DNA of 56,000 nucleotides from Apostichopus japonicus (Eukaryota; Echinodermata; Holothuroidea; Aspidochirotida; Stichopodidae). The notes beneath the pieces are model-generated. The model saw nothing but the letters and a program-made list of their open reading frames with translations. It did no database searches and was not told the origin of the DNA. Of the stretch, positions 14,501 through 24,122 are shown one piece after another. The position numbers and the translations under genes were made by a program. The DNA lies in NCBI RefSeq assembly GCF_037975245.1, contig NC_092581.1:15456303-15512302 (forward strand), in the 5' to 3' direction. Within the stretch, counting starts at the first letter, position 1; each line of letters starts with the position of its first letter.

Positions 14501-17500
14501 TCACTCGGTGATGGTTAAAACATTCAACCAAAATTGGGTACATAAATAAACGTTGTTTGTATGTCCGTTTTTTTGTTTTTCTTTGGTCATCAGCGTTGTC
14601 AGTAAAACGCAACCAGAATCCAAATGTCCAGAGCTTCTAGCAAATTACTGCGATATGCTGCTGAGGAGAACCCCACTCAGCAAGAAACTAACCTCAGAAG
14701 AGATTGAGACAAAGTTAAAAAATGTGGTGAGTTGTTACATGATCGTATCACAAATTGACAGGGTAGTTGAAACGTTGTAGTAGTGTCATATGTCATGGCC
14801 AAAGTAATATTTATGCTGGTAGCATTCTAATGTCATGATGGTGTTGTAACAGTGTCATGTTGGTGTCAATCTAATGTCATGATGGTGTTGTAACAGTGTC
14901 ATGTTGGTGTCAATCTAATGTCATGATGGTGTTGTAACAGTGTCATGTTGGTGTCAATCTAATCTCATGATGGTGTTGTAACAGTGTCATGTTGGTGTCA
15001 ATCTAATGTCATGATGGTGTTGTAACAGTGTCATGTTGGTGTCAATCTAATGTCATGATGGTGTAGTAACAGTGTCATGTTGGTGTTATAGCGTTGCAAT
15101 GTTGGTGTAGTAACAGTGTCATGTTGGTGTTATAGCATTGCTATGTTGGTGTAGTAACAGTGTCATGTTGGTGTTATAGCATTGCTATGTTGGTGTAGTA
15201 ACAGTGTCATGTTGGTGTTATAGCATTGCCATGTTGATGTTATGGCATTGCCATGTTGGTGTTGTAGCATTGTCATGTTGGTGTTATAGCGTTGCAATGT
15301 TGGTGTAGTAACAGTGTCATGTTGGTGTTATAGCATTGCCATGTTGGTGTTGTAACCGTGTCATGTTGGTGTTATAGCATTGCCATGTTGGTGTTGTAAC
15401 CGTGTCATGTTGGTGTTACAGCGTTGCAATGTTGGTGTTGTAGCATTGCCAGGTTGGTGTTGCAGCATTGCAATGTTGGTGTTGTAGCATTGCCATGTTG
15501 GTGTTGTAGCATTGCCATGTTGGTGTTGTAACAGTGTCATGTTGGTGTTATAGCGTTGCAATGTTGGTGTAGTAACAGTGTCATGTTGGTGTTATAGCAT
15601 TGCCATGTTGGTGTTGTAACCGTGTCATGTTGGTGTTATAGCGTTGCCATGTTGGTGTTGTAACCGTGTCATGTTGGTGTTATAGCATTGCAATGTTGGT
15701 GTTGTAGCATTGCCAGGTTGGTGTTGCAGCATTGCCATGTTGGTGTAGCAGTGTCATGGTGGTGTTGAACTTTCTACATTCAAAAGTCTACTTAAGACCC
15801 ATCTTTTCACTTGTTCTTTTGTAAATTAATCTGTTTGCTTTGTAAAGCGCCTTGAGCAGTGGCTTTTGTCTACTGATTTGGCGCTATATAAGTCTCATTT
15901 ATTATTATCATTATTGTTATTATTATAGCATTGCCATGTTGGTGTTGTAGCAGTGCCAGTGTTAAAATAATGTGGAGAGGTACGTGATCGTATGGCATAT
16001 GACGACAGTGTCCTTGTAGTGTCAAGGCAGTTGTTTCATTGCAGTGTCTTGTTGGTCTCAATCTAGCCTCTTGTTGGTGCCCTGACATTGTCACATTGAA
16101 GTTGGGCAGTGTGTTGTGTTGTCTGTGTATAGCATGATCATATTGATGTTGCAATGTAGATGCTTGCAACTGTATTCAAAGGTTAGATTTCTGTATATTT
16201 AGTCTTTTGTTTGTCGGTAAAGATGAAACGGAATATGTTACCAGCAAGGGGGGGAGTGCGGGGTAGGGCGGGCTAGTTAATTATAGAATACATATGGATA
16301 AATAGTATGTTAGGGAATGGAAAGAGGTCGGGCGAATAGAGAAGAGGTAGTGTAAGAAGAAAAGACATTAAAACCTGCAGGACATAGTGGTGCTTCTGCC
16401 AATTTATTATAAACTACAGTTAATTTTGATTTCATTCCTTTGTCCTACGAAGCTCTTAGTATTGAAGTACGTACAGAACAAAGACGTTTTCATGCGTTAC
16501 CACAAGGTGCACCTCACCCGTAGGCTGATTCTCGACACATCGGCCGACAGTGAAAAGGAAGAAAATATGGTCGAGTGGTTAAGGGTGAGTCAAATTTTTT
16601 TTCAAAGAGCTGAAAACTGCTCGTCTTAATCTGACAGTGCAATGTTTGTAGGGAAGTCATATACATTTTGGATGTGGAGGGGGGGGGGGGGGGAGGCAGT
16701 GGGTTTGTGAGGGTGAATGGAGTCATTTAGTTATATGTCAGTTGTGTATTATGTTTGCTATGTAATGAGACTGAAGAGAAGTGGAACAGTGAAAGTGAAG
16801 AAAATTAGCAGGAAGAGGAAAGTTTTCTACAGGTCACATGTTTCAGTCTATGGTGATCAGTCAATGAGACTAGGCTATAATAGCCTATTGCATGCCCACT
16901 GTAGAGACGGGATGTATTCGCTCTCCTTTTTTTCTTTTCTATACTTTTTTTCACTTTCATTTGCGTCCAGGAAGTCGGGATGCCTGCAGACTACGTCAAC
17001 AAGCTTGCCAGGATGTTTCAAGATATCAAAGTCAGTGAAGATCTCAATTCCTCGTTCCGAGATCTCCATAGAAACAATCAAAGTACCGTATCAGGTGAGT
17101 GTATTAACACTTTGAAAGTATCGGTCTTTGGAGGATAATACACAGTTATATTGGTGAATGGGTGATGACAAAAATTATGGGTCCAGTTTGTGATGGTTTT
17201 TTGGCAGCCCTGTAGCGCCAGGGGTCAGATATATTTGTGGCTAGGGTATGTGTACATTTTTATTTCACTGTGAGGATAGAAAACTGAATGTGTATTACTG
17301 TATCTGGTATCAGATACTTCATAACACATTGCAACTGAGAAGGGTAACTGGGTCAACTGAGTAGGGTAACTGGGTCGTTAAGGGAGGTCCCTGATAGCTC
17401 CCCTGTCGCTAAGGTTGATCTCCGTTGTGGAGGTAGGTCCCTGATTAAGGGCAGGAACATGACTTGGATCATGGGTGTATTTAGTTAGGGTTCATAGAGT

Positions 17501-20500
17501 CAGAGATTAGGCAGACATGGAGATATAACATGCTGAACTTTTATGGGGGGTTTGGGGGGGGGGGGTCTATGGGCAGAATTGAGGGGTGAGCCTCTTCAAT
17601 TGTAGAATGTACCTTGATGTACAAAAATAAACACAATACATAATGACACACTACTTACTTCACATTCAGGTGTGCAGCTAACATAACAATAACACTACCA
17701 TACCATACTAAACATTTATGTGGTGGTAATTCTATCAGATAACATCAACATCAAGATATTAAACGCCGGTGCTTGGTCCAGAAGCAGCGAGAGGGTTCCT
17801 GTGTCGTTACCGTTGGAACTGGAGGATTTCATCCCGGAGGTGGAAGAGTTTTACAAGAATAAACACAGTGGAAGGAAGTTACAGTGGCACCATCTAATGT
17901 CCAATGGAATTGTGAGTCTTGAGTAACAATACCCAATTTTAGTCCACAGAAAGTTGTTCTTGTTATCTCAACCATTTGCAAAAACTGCAGTAAGCCGGCC
18001 TTTCACTTGGGACCTTAGCAGTAGGTGTACCGTTTTGATCTTTCATTCCTTTATTCCTTCCTTCATTCATTCATCCACTCATTTGTGTTATGTTCATTCA
18101 TCCATTAATCCGTTCATTCTATTTAAACATGGTCTATGATAAATAGAAAACCAAGAGACAGCCATGACAAGAAAGGTGTCTGCAGAAAGTATTGCATATT
18201 TTCACATGGCCGAAGTAAGAGATGTTGAATTAAATGTTGAACAAAAACAGTTGTTTAATGAGATGAGTTGGATGTAAACAAAGCATTCATACCATTAGTA
18301 ATATAACTTAGCTGCAATATGAAAAGAAACAAACCTTGGTCTGAAAAGGACCAGCTGTTGTATTCACTGCCCCTTTTCCCCCTCCCCCCAGTCTTTCTTC
18401 CCTTTTCCCACTCCCTTCCATAACACTTCTGATAAGGGGGGGGGAGGAATTGATGTACAAATTTTACAAAGCAAATTGAATGCTATAAGTGACATGGTGA
18501 AGTTTCACATGCCAGTGAGTGATACAGTACCCCAGAGTTCACCAGTCAAGGCACTAGGAGAATATTTGGAGGTATCGGTGAGAGAGATTTAATGACTATA
18601 ACTGTAAAATTAAAATGATATGAAATCAAATCCAGTGAAGTGAATACGATAAATAGCTAAAAATATCTGTTACTTAAGGTTTGAAAATGAATCTAATATA
18701 CCTCCCTAATTCTTCTACTTGATTCGCAGATCTCTTTCAAAAATGAAGTCGGTGTTTTTGACCTTGAAGTAACCACTTTTCAAATGGCAGTACTCTTTGC
18801 TTGGAACCAACGGCCCAAAGATAAAATTTCTTTTGAGAATCTGAGATTAGCCTCCGAATTACCCGAGAATGAACTAAGGAAAACTTTGTGGGTAAAGTAT
18901 AAAAATAGCAAATTACTTCACCGTGCTTCATTGTATTTACATCGACATTTGGAATGAAAACTTCTCACCGTTTGATTTCATTTGATATAATTTTTTTTTT
19001 TTTTCAAAAGTGAAAATATTGAAGAAAAATTAAATTTTCAAAGTGCAAAAGTTATTATGTAAAAGATTTAAGAATGTTCTATTGCACCACTCTATTTGTT
19101 AAAGAGTTTTCTTTTTTCTTTTTTCAAAAGTGAAAATATTTACAATTAAAAATTTACAAAGTGCAAAAGTTATTATGTAAAAGTTTTAAGAATGTTCTAT
19201 TGCATCACTCTGGTTGTTAAAGAATTTTGAAAAGGTTTCCTCATTTGTTCTAAATTTTGTCAGTGTATGAGGTTCTATGATCACCTTTTAATGAAGGAAT
19301 GCAACGACTTAAGTGTCGTCATAAATGATTTGAGTTTTTATTCTCACAAATTCCATTTTAACCATATTTCCATTTGATGTTGCATTAGTCACAATCAAGT
19401 GGAATCTGGCAAACATTAGTGCCATCTGATTCAATTTCTTCTCCTTTCTCATCTCTCCTCCTCCTCCGCCTCCTCCTCCTCCTCCTCCTCCTCATCCTCA
19501 TCCTCATTTCCAGTCTTTGATAGCTTTTGCCAAACTCAAGAGGCAAGTAATTCTCTGCAGTCCTGAATGCAAGTCACCCAAAGAATTCTCTGACAGCACC
19601 ATGTTTTCAATCAACCAGCAGTTTGCAATGATGTGAGTAGTTTATTCCATTTATACAAAATGCTTACTTTGTGTTCTACATTCAAAATTTTGTTTGTGGG
19701 GGGTGGGGAACCATGCATGAAAAAAATATATATAGGATGTTGAGGGGGCTGCAGCATTATGTAGCCAGGCTGTGTAGTGTTGGGTTGTGCTCCACAGTTT
19801 GACACAATAAGCGCTACCTCCGTAGAGATAATCCTAATGTCAGGCCCTTTTAATTTTACACATAATCCTATGTTGTTTGATTTTGACTCATCCTAGCTGA
19901 GCAGGATTTTGCAACTTGCTGTAGCTTCTTCTTATTTTACATGATGCCTTGACATGATAACTAAAGCTAATTTGTGAATTGAGCCATGATTGCATTGCTA
20001 AAAAAAAAAACCTACCTCCCTCTGCCACCCCCTCACCCCCACCCCACCCCTTCCCCCTCCACCCCAAACACATACCAAGAAAGCAGAAGAAAGAAGATGA
20101 TCCCATTGATCCTGGACCAGTTTCATTGATCAACTTGACACTTCCTTGGTTATACATCGTTGACAACATTTGTTCAGGAGATAATTTGGAGAGTGGTTCT
20201 GTCAACTAAAAAATTATCATAAAATATATATAATATCCCCGGGCACTGTCAAAAGACCAGTAAATAAAGACCAGGGATCCCATAAAGTGATTAGTTACTC
20301 CAAGAGAATTATCCTCATTCAGATCCATCTTGTCTTTGGCAAGAAATGGGGCATGAATGCTGTAGTATTAGCAAATTTACTGACAACCGTCACAATTTGT
20401 TTGTATTTTGTATTTTTTTATGTTTGTTAATTCTCTCTCTTTCTCTACCTCTCTCTCTTGTCTGGCATCTGTATCTTTCAAAACATCAGTAAAAATGGTA

Positions 20501-22054
20501 AGCCACAGAGGAGAGGAAAGGTCAACATGATCGGGAGGTTGCAACTCTCGACGGAGAGAAGTACAGACGAAGACAAGGAAGGAATCGTCCAGCTTAGAAT
20601 ACTCAGGACTCAGGTACGTGTTAAAATAAACCATATTCTCACATCATGAGAAAACGTCACCTGGGTATTTTTGACCAAGTTTTTTTTGCACTTTGCTATG
20701 TCCCTGGTTACCTCACCTACCTTTTCTTTTTTCCTGGATATTTTTTGCTTTATCTTTCTTTTACTGGATAACAGTCCTAAGATAACGAATCGTCCAGCTA
20801 AGAATAGTCAGGTACGTGTCGTCGAAGAAAACCATATTTATCATATCATGGAGAAACGTAACCTGGGTATTTCTTTTGACCATTTGTGTTGCCATGTGCT
20901 ATGTTCCTGGTTTTAACCTCACTTTACCTTTCCTTTCCCTGGATAGTTTGTTTATCTTTCTGTTTACTGGATTACAATTCAAAGATAAGAATCTTCTTGT
21001 TCTTAATTTTGTATTGTTGTCATAATTGTTTGCGACTAGGTAAAAGGTTCAACTTGTCGTCATATCCTCTAACTTACATGATCAGGGATGTGCCCAGGAT
21101 TTCCTGAGTGCCGGGTATACTGATCGCCCTCCTGGGGGAGGGGACTAAAATTTTTGAAGGTGCTCAGATGCCAAATGCTGGCACTTGTGTAGCTTTTTAA
21201 GCGCATACACAAGTACTAGTTTTGCTAACAATTTACATTTTTTATTTTTATATTTTAGTGAAATATATTACGTACCTGGTAAAAGTTATTAGTTTGTTTC
21301 AAAGAGATTTTAACAAGGGACCGATTGAGAGCCGTAAGTAATGTTTCTCGCATGAGTAACTGATGCATTATTAGTCTGTATGATTTTGGCATAGGTTAGG
21401 CCCGATTTATGTTGAATATATTGTTAGGAATGAAAATAATGCTGGGCGGGATTTTACGATTTTTAAGACAGTGCTGGGCGGTAATTTTTAGTGCTGGGCG
21501 GGGCCGCCCAGTGCCGCCCAGCGTGGGCACATCCCTGATGATATTTCATCTTTCTTATTTCCTTTTCCATATCACGAGCAACTTGCGTATATCTCTCTCT
21601 CATTCTTCTAGACAATGTTATTTATTAAATGTTAATGATATTTCATGCCACTGCAAAGTTGGTAACATTCTTTGCTTAAATCTCTAATATAATCAGCTTA
21701 ACAAATATCAAAATGAAAAGTTCTTTGTGAAAAATGTTTTGAGTTTTGCAAATTTTGCAGCGCATCTGAACAATGTTTTTGTTGATGATGACGGCCTGTT
21801 TTTTGTTTGTGGTAATTTAAACTTTTACTATCATTTTTTTACCCTTTCATTAAATTCAGGAGGCTATATTAAAGATTATGAAGATGAGGAAACAGATCTC
21901 TAACGCACAGCTCCAAACGGAACTGGTCGAAATCTTGAAAAATATGTTCTTGCCGCAGAAGAAAATGATCAAGGAACAGATAGAGTGGCTGATTGAACAT
22001 AAGTACATGAAGAGAGATGAGACGGATATTAACCTATTCACCTATTTAGCATGA
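1462..22054 (+). CDS. Cullin-5, complete 19-exon gene
   Basis: Scaffold of CRL5 ubiquitin ligases. In characterised animals its N-terminal repeats bind elongin BC-SOCS-box receptors and its C-terminus binds the RING protein RNF7. Coding exons: 1462-1488, 3063-3172, 4613-4712, 7157-7351, 7734-7875, 8840-8985, 10012-10092, 10910-11003, 13108-13238, 14016-14123, 14340-14407, 14594-14726, 16453-16584, 16971-17094, 17739-17911, 18730-18891, 19514-19632, 20490-20613, 21860-22054. They total 2364 nt (787 aa; human is 780). Every intron is GT-AG and phases join without a break. Residues 1 to about 390 form the cullin repeats; the cullin homology domain follows (for example QNKDVFMRYHKVHLTRRLI in exon 13). 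The C-terminal winged helix carries the neddylation motif IMKMRK, with the NEDD8-acceptor Lys at residue 731 (codon 21881-21883), 56 residues from the end as in human. No frameshift or internal stop was found. The short first exon (MAAASPMLK) is the least certain part, supported by context and splice phase. Confidence 0.96.
1881..2078. repeat. About 110-bp imperfect tandem duplication, intron 1
   Basis: Two copies start with TAGGATGATT, at 1881 and 1991. They share the stretch around TTCCTTATTATAGGC followed by TACAGCTGCTGAATCTCACCA. Divergence is modest, so this is a fairly recent local duplication. Confidence 0.8.
2081..2270. repeat. Cluster of ATCCTGCAGGAT palindromes, intron 1
   Basis: Full and half versions of the palindrome ATCCTGCAGGAT recur across this stretch, mixed with TGCATGC and GAAGGATT. 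No single period fits. It is palindrome-dense simple sequence, not coding. Confidence 0.6.
2400..2526 (+). pseudogene. Decayed LINE reverse-transcriptase C-terminus, intron 1
   Basis: Frame 2449-2526 reads VVKEWNDLPEKVVLASSSNA and ends in a stop. This is the conserved C-terminal tail of many non-LTR retrotransposon polyproteins (a FxxRVVxxWNxLPxxVV pattern). The preceding RHKFSF segment lies in another frame with two stops at 2442-2447, so the copy is frameshifted and dead. It is in the same orientation as CUL5. The clade is not resolved. Confidence 0.65.
4200..4340 (+). mobile_element. tRNA-derived SINE-like element, intron 2
   Basis: The segment has a box A-like TAGCAGTTAGGG near 4230 and a clear box B, GGTTCGAAT at 4267-4275, preceded by ATGCGGGAAGCCCG. 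That layout is typical of tRNA-derived SINE heads. An unrelated body ends near AAATAAATG at about 4330. The cloverleaf is degraded, so this is not a functional tRNA gene. Exact ends are uncertain. Confidence 0.55.
4713..7156. other. Intron 3, no gene recognised
   Basis: Largest early intron (2.4 kb). It holds a G-rich tract near 4910-4930 and two perfect TGACGTCA sites (5334-5341, 6759-6766). No retrotransposon motif or recognisable coding exon was seen. A 78-codon antisense frame at 6764-7000 matches nothing I know. Confidence 0.5.
8276..8563. mobile_element. Possible hAT-type non-autonomous element, intron 5
   Basis: The left end CATGGGTCCTCAA resembles the inverted right end (CTTGGGATTCTCAAC read on the - strand), a TIR type common in hAT elements. 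The flanks (GTATAGGA and TAGAAGAG) are not an exact target duplication, so this may be old or wrongly bounded. Confidence 0.4.
8960..9482 (+). repeat. 44-bp array multiplying the exon 6 splice donor
   Basis: Twelve head-to-tail copies of a 44-bp unit. The first copy (8960-9003) contains the last 26 coding bases of CUL5 exon 6 and its 5' splice site. Units start with ATGGGGTACAGAAT and contain GAGATATGTAAGTACCA. About ten copies keep the strong donor TATGTAAGT; the second copy has lost it and the fourth reads GTAACT. Using any downstream donor would add 44 bp per copy, and the extension meets a stop (TGA) in the second copy. Confidence 0.95.
10167..10181. repeat. Poly-C tract, intron 7
   Basis: Pure C run within a pyrimidine-rich stretch. 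Homopolymer C or G runs of 9-17 recur in the window (for example near 8190, 16680, 26050, 36857, 38400, 51817, 52360), a feature of this genome's non-coding DNA. Confidence 0.8.
11359..11660 (+). pseudogene. 28S rRNA gene fragment in CUL5 intron 8
   Basis: This 302-bp stretch is recognisably large-subunit rRNA. Highly conserved tracts include GCGCAGCGGTTCTGACATGC, AAATCGATCGTCCGACCTG, GAACCATCTAGTAGCTGGTT, TTTCCCTCAGGATAGCTGG, AAAGCGAATGATTAGAGGCC and GGGGCCGAAACGACCTCAAC. It covers an internal part of 28S and lies in the sense orientation. Differences from the usual animal sequence include several CpG-to-TpG/CpA changes (for example CTGGTGCTCG for CTGGCGCTCG, TTTTATCTGG for TTTTATCCGG). That fits a non-functional copy decaying under CpG methylation. 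Both ends stop abruptly, and the pyrimidine-rich minisatellite begins about 70 bp downstream. Confidence 0.92.
11730..13025. repeat. Pyrimidine-rich minisatellite, intron 8
   Basis: About 1.3 kb of degenerate units of roughly 50-60 bp built from CCATACTCCCTCTT, TTCTTCCATACTTCCTCTC and AATGTCACCTT. There is strong C+T bias on the + strand. Long open frames on both strands come from the repeat and are not genes. Confidence 0.95.
12288..12850. repeat. 166-bp higher-order repeat inside the minisatellite
   Basis: Within the 11.7-13.0 kb array, a block of three shorter units has been amplified as a 166-bp super-unit, beginning at 12288, 12454 and 12620 with a partial fourth from 12786. The super-units are nearly identical while flanking units are diverged, so this amplification is recent. 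Confidence 0.93.
13363..13716. repeat. (ATTC/ATCC)n tetranucleotide array, intron 9
   Basis: Long imperfect ATTC-ATCC-ACCC array. The open frame through it (HPFIHPFIH pattern) is low-complexity translation of the repeat, not a gene. Confidence 0.95.
13918..13962. repeat. (TA)n microsatellite, intron 9
   Basis: Short AT dinucleotide array about 55 bp upstream of the exon 10 acceptor. Confidence 0.85.
14787..15770. repeat. GTCATGTTGGTGTTRTARC minisatellite, intron 12
   Basis: Nearly 1 kb of head-to-tail units of about 20-21 bp (TGTCATGTTGGTGTTATAGC, TTGCCATGTTGGTGTTGTAAC), grouped locally into 42-bp and longer blocks. The array continues after a LINE insertion at 15930-15965 and decays until about 16150. 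The same family appears at 24019-24122. Confidence 0.95.
15765..15929 (+). mobile_element. LINE 3' end inserted in the intron 12 minisatellite
   Basis: Bases 15773-15829 read STFKSLLKTHLFTCSFVN then stop, the usual C-terminal end of many non-LTR retrotransposon polyproteins. The 3' UTR contains AAGCGCCTTGAGCAG and GGCGCTATATAAG and ends in a (TTATTA)n-like tail, a common 3' layout. Minisatellite units flank both sides, so it is a heavily 5'-truncated insertion into the array. Confidence 0.85.
18042..18122. repeat. ATTC-type tetranucleotide repeat, intron 15
   Basis: Imperfect CATTCATTCATCC repeat of the same type as the intron 9 array. Confidence 0.8.
18991..19229. repeat. 120-bp tandem duplication, intron 16
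   Basis: Two adjacent copies share TTCAAAAGTGAAAATATT (starting at 19003 and 19123) and CAAAGTGCAAAAGTTATTAT, followed by AAGAATGTTCTATTGCA. Copies differ by small indels and substitutions. Confidence 0.9.
19453..19505. repeat. (CTC)n microsatellite at the exon 17 acceptor
   Basis: CTC/CAT trinucleotide array that forms most of the polypyrimidine tract just before the exon 17 acceptor (exon starts 19514). Length change here could affect splicing strength. Confidence 0.85.
20578..20990 (+). repeat. 198-bp duplication of exon 18 tail, donor and intron start
   Basis: A first copy (20578-20784) spans the last coding bases of CUL5 exon 18, its GTACGT donor and about 170 bp of intron 18. A second diverged copy (20785 to about 20990) repeats AATCGTCCAGCT, a donor-like CAGGTACGTG at 20809-20818, and ACCTGGGTATTT, CCTGGTT and CTGGAT landmarks. 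The exon part of copy 2 has lost about 8 bases. It is unlikely to be coding, but it offers a second donor site 198 bp downstream. Confidence 0.88.
21083..21537. mobile_element. TIR-bearing MITE, intron 18
   Basis: The left end CAGGGATGTGCCCAGG and inverted right end CAGGGATGTGCCCACG form a terminal inverted repeat of about 14 bp. The element is 455 bp with no coding capacity, and is flanked on each side by ATGAT (21078-21082 and 21538-21542). The CAGGG terminus is hAT-like and a 5-bp target duplication would fit some hAT-type families. The right part carries repeated GCTGGGCGG/CCGCCCAG that can fold. Confidence 0.8.
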
Positions 22055-22774
22055 ATGAGAATCAAGGAGAATTGGGGGAAGAGGAGGAGGAGGAGGAGAA
22101 CAGTGGGTAAACATCTCGGTACTCCTCATCTCACCCTCCATCTTCCAAGATGCACCATGTTCAACTGCAATTGATATATTGATACACTTTATCTATAGAG
22201 TCATTTCTACAAGATAGATGTATGGGTAAGAAAATATGAATCTTTGTTATACCCCTCCCTCTTATCCCCCCCTCCATCATCCCCTTCCCAAGTGTTATAC
22301 CCCTCCCTCTTATCCCCCTGCCTCCCTCATCCCCCTCCCAAGTTTGTTTTTTTTTGCTTCTGCACTCTAGCTTAAAAGAGTTGCATATATTTGGCACTGG
22401 AGGTATAGCTGTGTTACGCACATCGGAAGTGCACTTTTGATAGTCTGAAAGGGCACACACCAAAAGAAAAATTGTTGCATATTACTAAGGTGTTGTTTGA
22501 CAATGATTGCATCGTGGGTATTATTTCACATATTGGCAGAAAAGGGGATGAAATGAAAAGAGAAACGGTAAATTTGTTGTAGTTCAAGTGAAGCAATAGG
22601 CATAGAAAATACAAAAAATTGTAGGTTTTGGTATATTTGTCCAGATTAGATAGGTTTTCTATATAGAAGGTATTGTCTTCCTATGGAAGGGTTCTGTCAT
22701 ATGCAGGATGATACATATAAATATATATTCCTTTCAGATATAGACGTAGAAAAGAGTTGGAAATGGTACCTTAG
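22055..22774. other. CUL5 3' UTR candidate region
   Basis: It begins with an AGG-rich stretch and includes a short duplication of pyrimidine-rich TATACCCCTCCCTCTTATCC (about 22247-22343). No canonical AATAAA was seen close to the stop codon. The nearest clear AATAAA is at 24839-24844, so the 3' UTR may be long or use a variant signal. Confidence 0.45.
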
Positions 22775-23585
22775 TAGTCCCCATAACTTCCTATGTTGTA
22801 GCTACATATGTAGCTGCATATATAGCTACAATATATAGCTATAATATATAAAATGCCACTTTCTGCCAAGTAGTCCCCATAACTTCCTATGTTGTAGCTG
22901 CATATATAGCTACAATATATAAGTTGCCACTTCTGCCAAGTAGTCCCCATAACTTCCTATGTTGTAGCTGCATATATAGCTACAATATATAAGTTGCCAC
23001 TTTCTGCCAAGTAGTCCCCATAACTTCCTATGTTGTAGCTGCATATATAGCATATATAGCTACAATATATTAGTTGCCACTTTCTGCCAAGTAGTCCCCA
23101 TAACTTCCTATGTTGTAGCTGCATATGTAGCTGCATATATAGGTACAATATATTAGTTGCCACTTTCTGCCAAGTAGTCCCCATAACTTCCTATGTTGTA
23201 GCTGCATATGTAGCTGCATATATAGGTACAATATATTAGTTGCCACTTTCTGCCAAGTAGTCCCCATAACTTCCTATGTTGTAGCTGCATATGTAGCTGC
23301 ATATATAGGTACAATATATTAGTTGCCACTTTCTGCCAAGTAGTCCCCATAACTTCCTATGTTGTAGCTGCATATATAGCTACAATATATAGCTACAATA
23401 TGTAAGTTGCCACTTTCTGCCAAGTAGTCCCCATAACTTCCTATGTTGTAGCTGCATATATAGCTACAATATATAGCTACAATATGTAAGTTGCCACTTT
23501 CTGCCAAGTAGTCCCCATAACTTCCTATGTTGTAGCTGCATATATAGCTACAATATATATAGCTACATATATAGCTACAATAACA
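22775..23585. repeat. 70-96 bp tandem array downstream of CUL5
   Basis: Ten units begin with TAGTCCCCATAACTTCCTAT at 22775, 22871, 22941, 23012, 23092, 23175, 23258, 23341, 23425 and 23509. Unit length varies because an inner TATAGCTACAATATATAGCT palindromic block expands and contracts; the three intervals starting at 23092 are exactly 83 bp. The short frames through it are repeat translations. Confidence 0.95.
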
Positions 23586-24018
23586 GATACTGTAGTTGCT
23601 GTGTCTGAAAGTCAAATTGTGAGCTCGTTTTTCGACTGTGATTTTAATCCATATAGCCGTAACTTAAAAACGGCTAAACTTTATATAATGAAAGAAAGTA
23701 ACATCAATTTTTTTTTCCTCCTTTTTTTTTTGTAAGCACTGTCATGAATATTTTCACCCTATTAATGGATGTTTTGTTTTATACTTAAACACATATTGGA
23801 TGTAAGGTGAAAGCTATTGTTCTATCAGCATTTTGGTTCTCATTCTGGCAGAAACTCAACAAACTGTGCATGAAAAGATATTGTAGAGGGACAAACCTTA
23901 GCAAAAATACGTGCAAAATCAGAGGGTCGTCAATACCGTTGTTCTTTTAAAAAACGGTTGTGTTCTTTGGTGTTGCTAAGTTACAGTATACCATCGTACA
24001 GTAAATTTAGCAATCACT
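23586..24018. other. Intergenic stretch, nothing recognised
   Basis: AT-rich sequence with a T-run near 23710-23730. No gene, repeat family or motif identified. Confidence 0.5.
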
Positions 24019-24122
24019 CAGTGTCATGATGGTGTTGTAACAGTGTTATGTTGGTGTCAATCTAATGTCATGATGGTGTTGTAACGGTGTCATGTTGGTG
24101 TTATACCATTGCCATGTTGGTG
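24019..24122. repeat. Second locus of the intron 12 minisatellite family
   Basis: Five units of GTGTCATGATGGTGTTGTAAC/GTTGGTGTCAATCTAAT type, matching the start and middle of the 14.8-15.8 kb array. It lies about 2 kb past the CUL5 stop. The shared variant units point to a copy moved from, or shared with, the intronic array. Confidence 0.9.

Noticed and set aside
22775-23585. CRISPR-like array
   Set aside because: Units are contiguous tandem copies with no unique spacers, in an animal genome.
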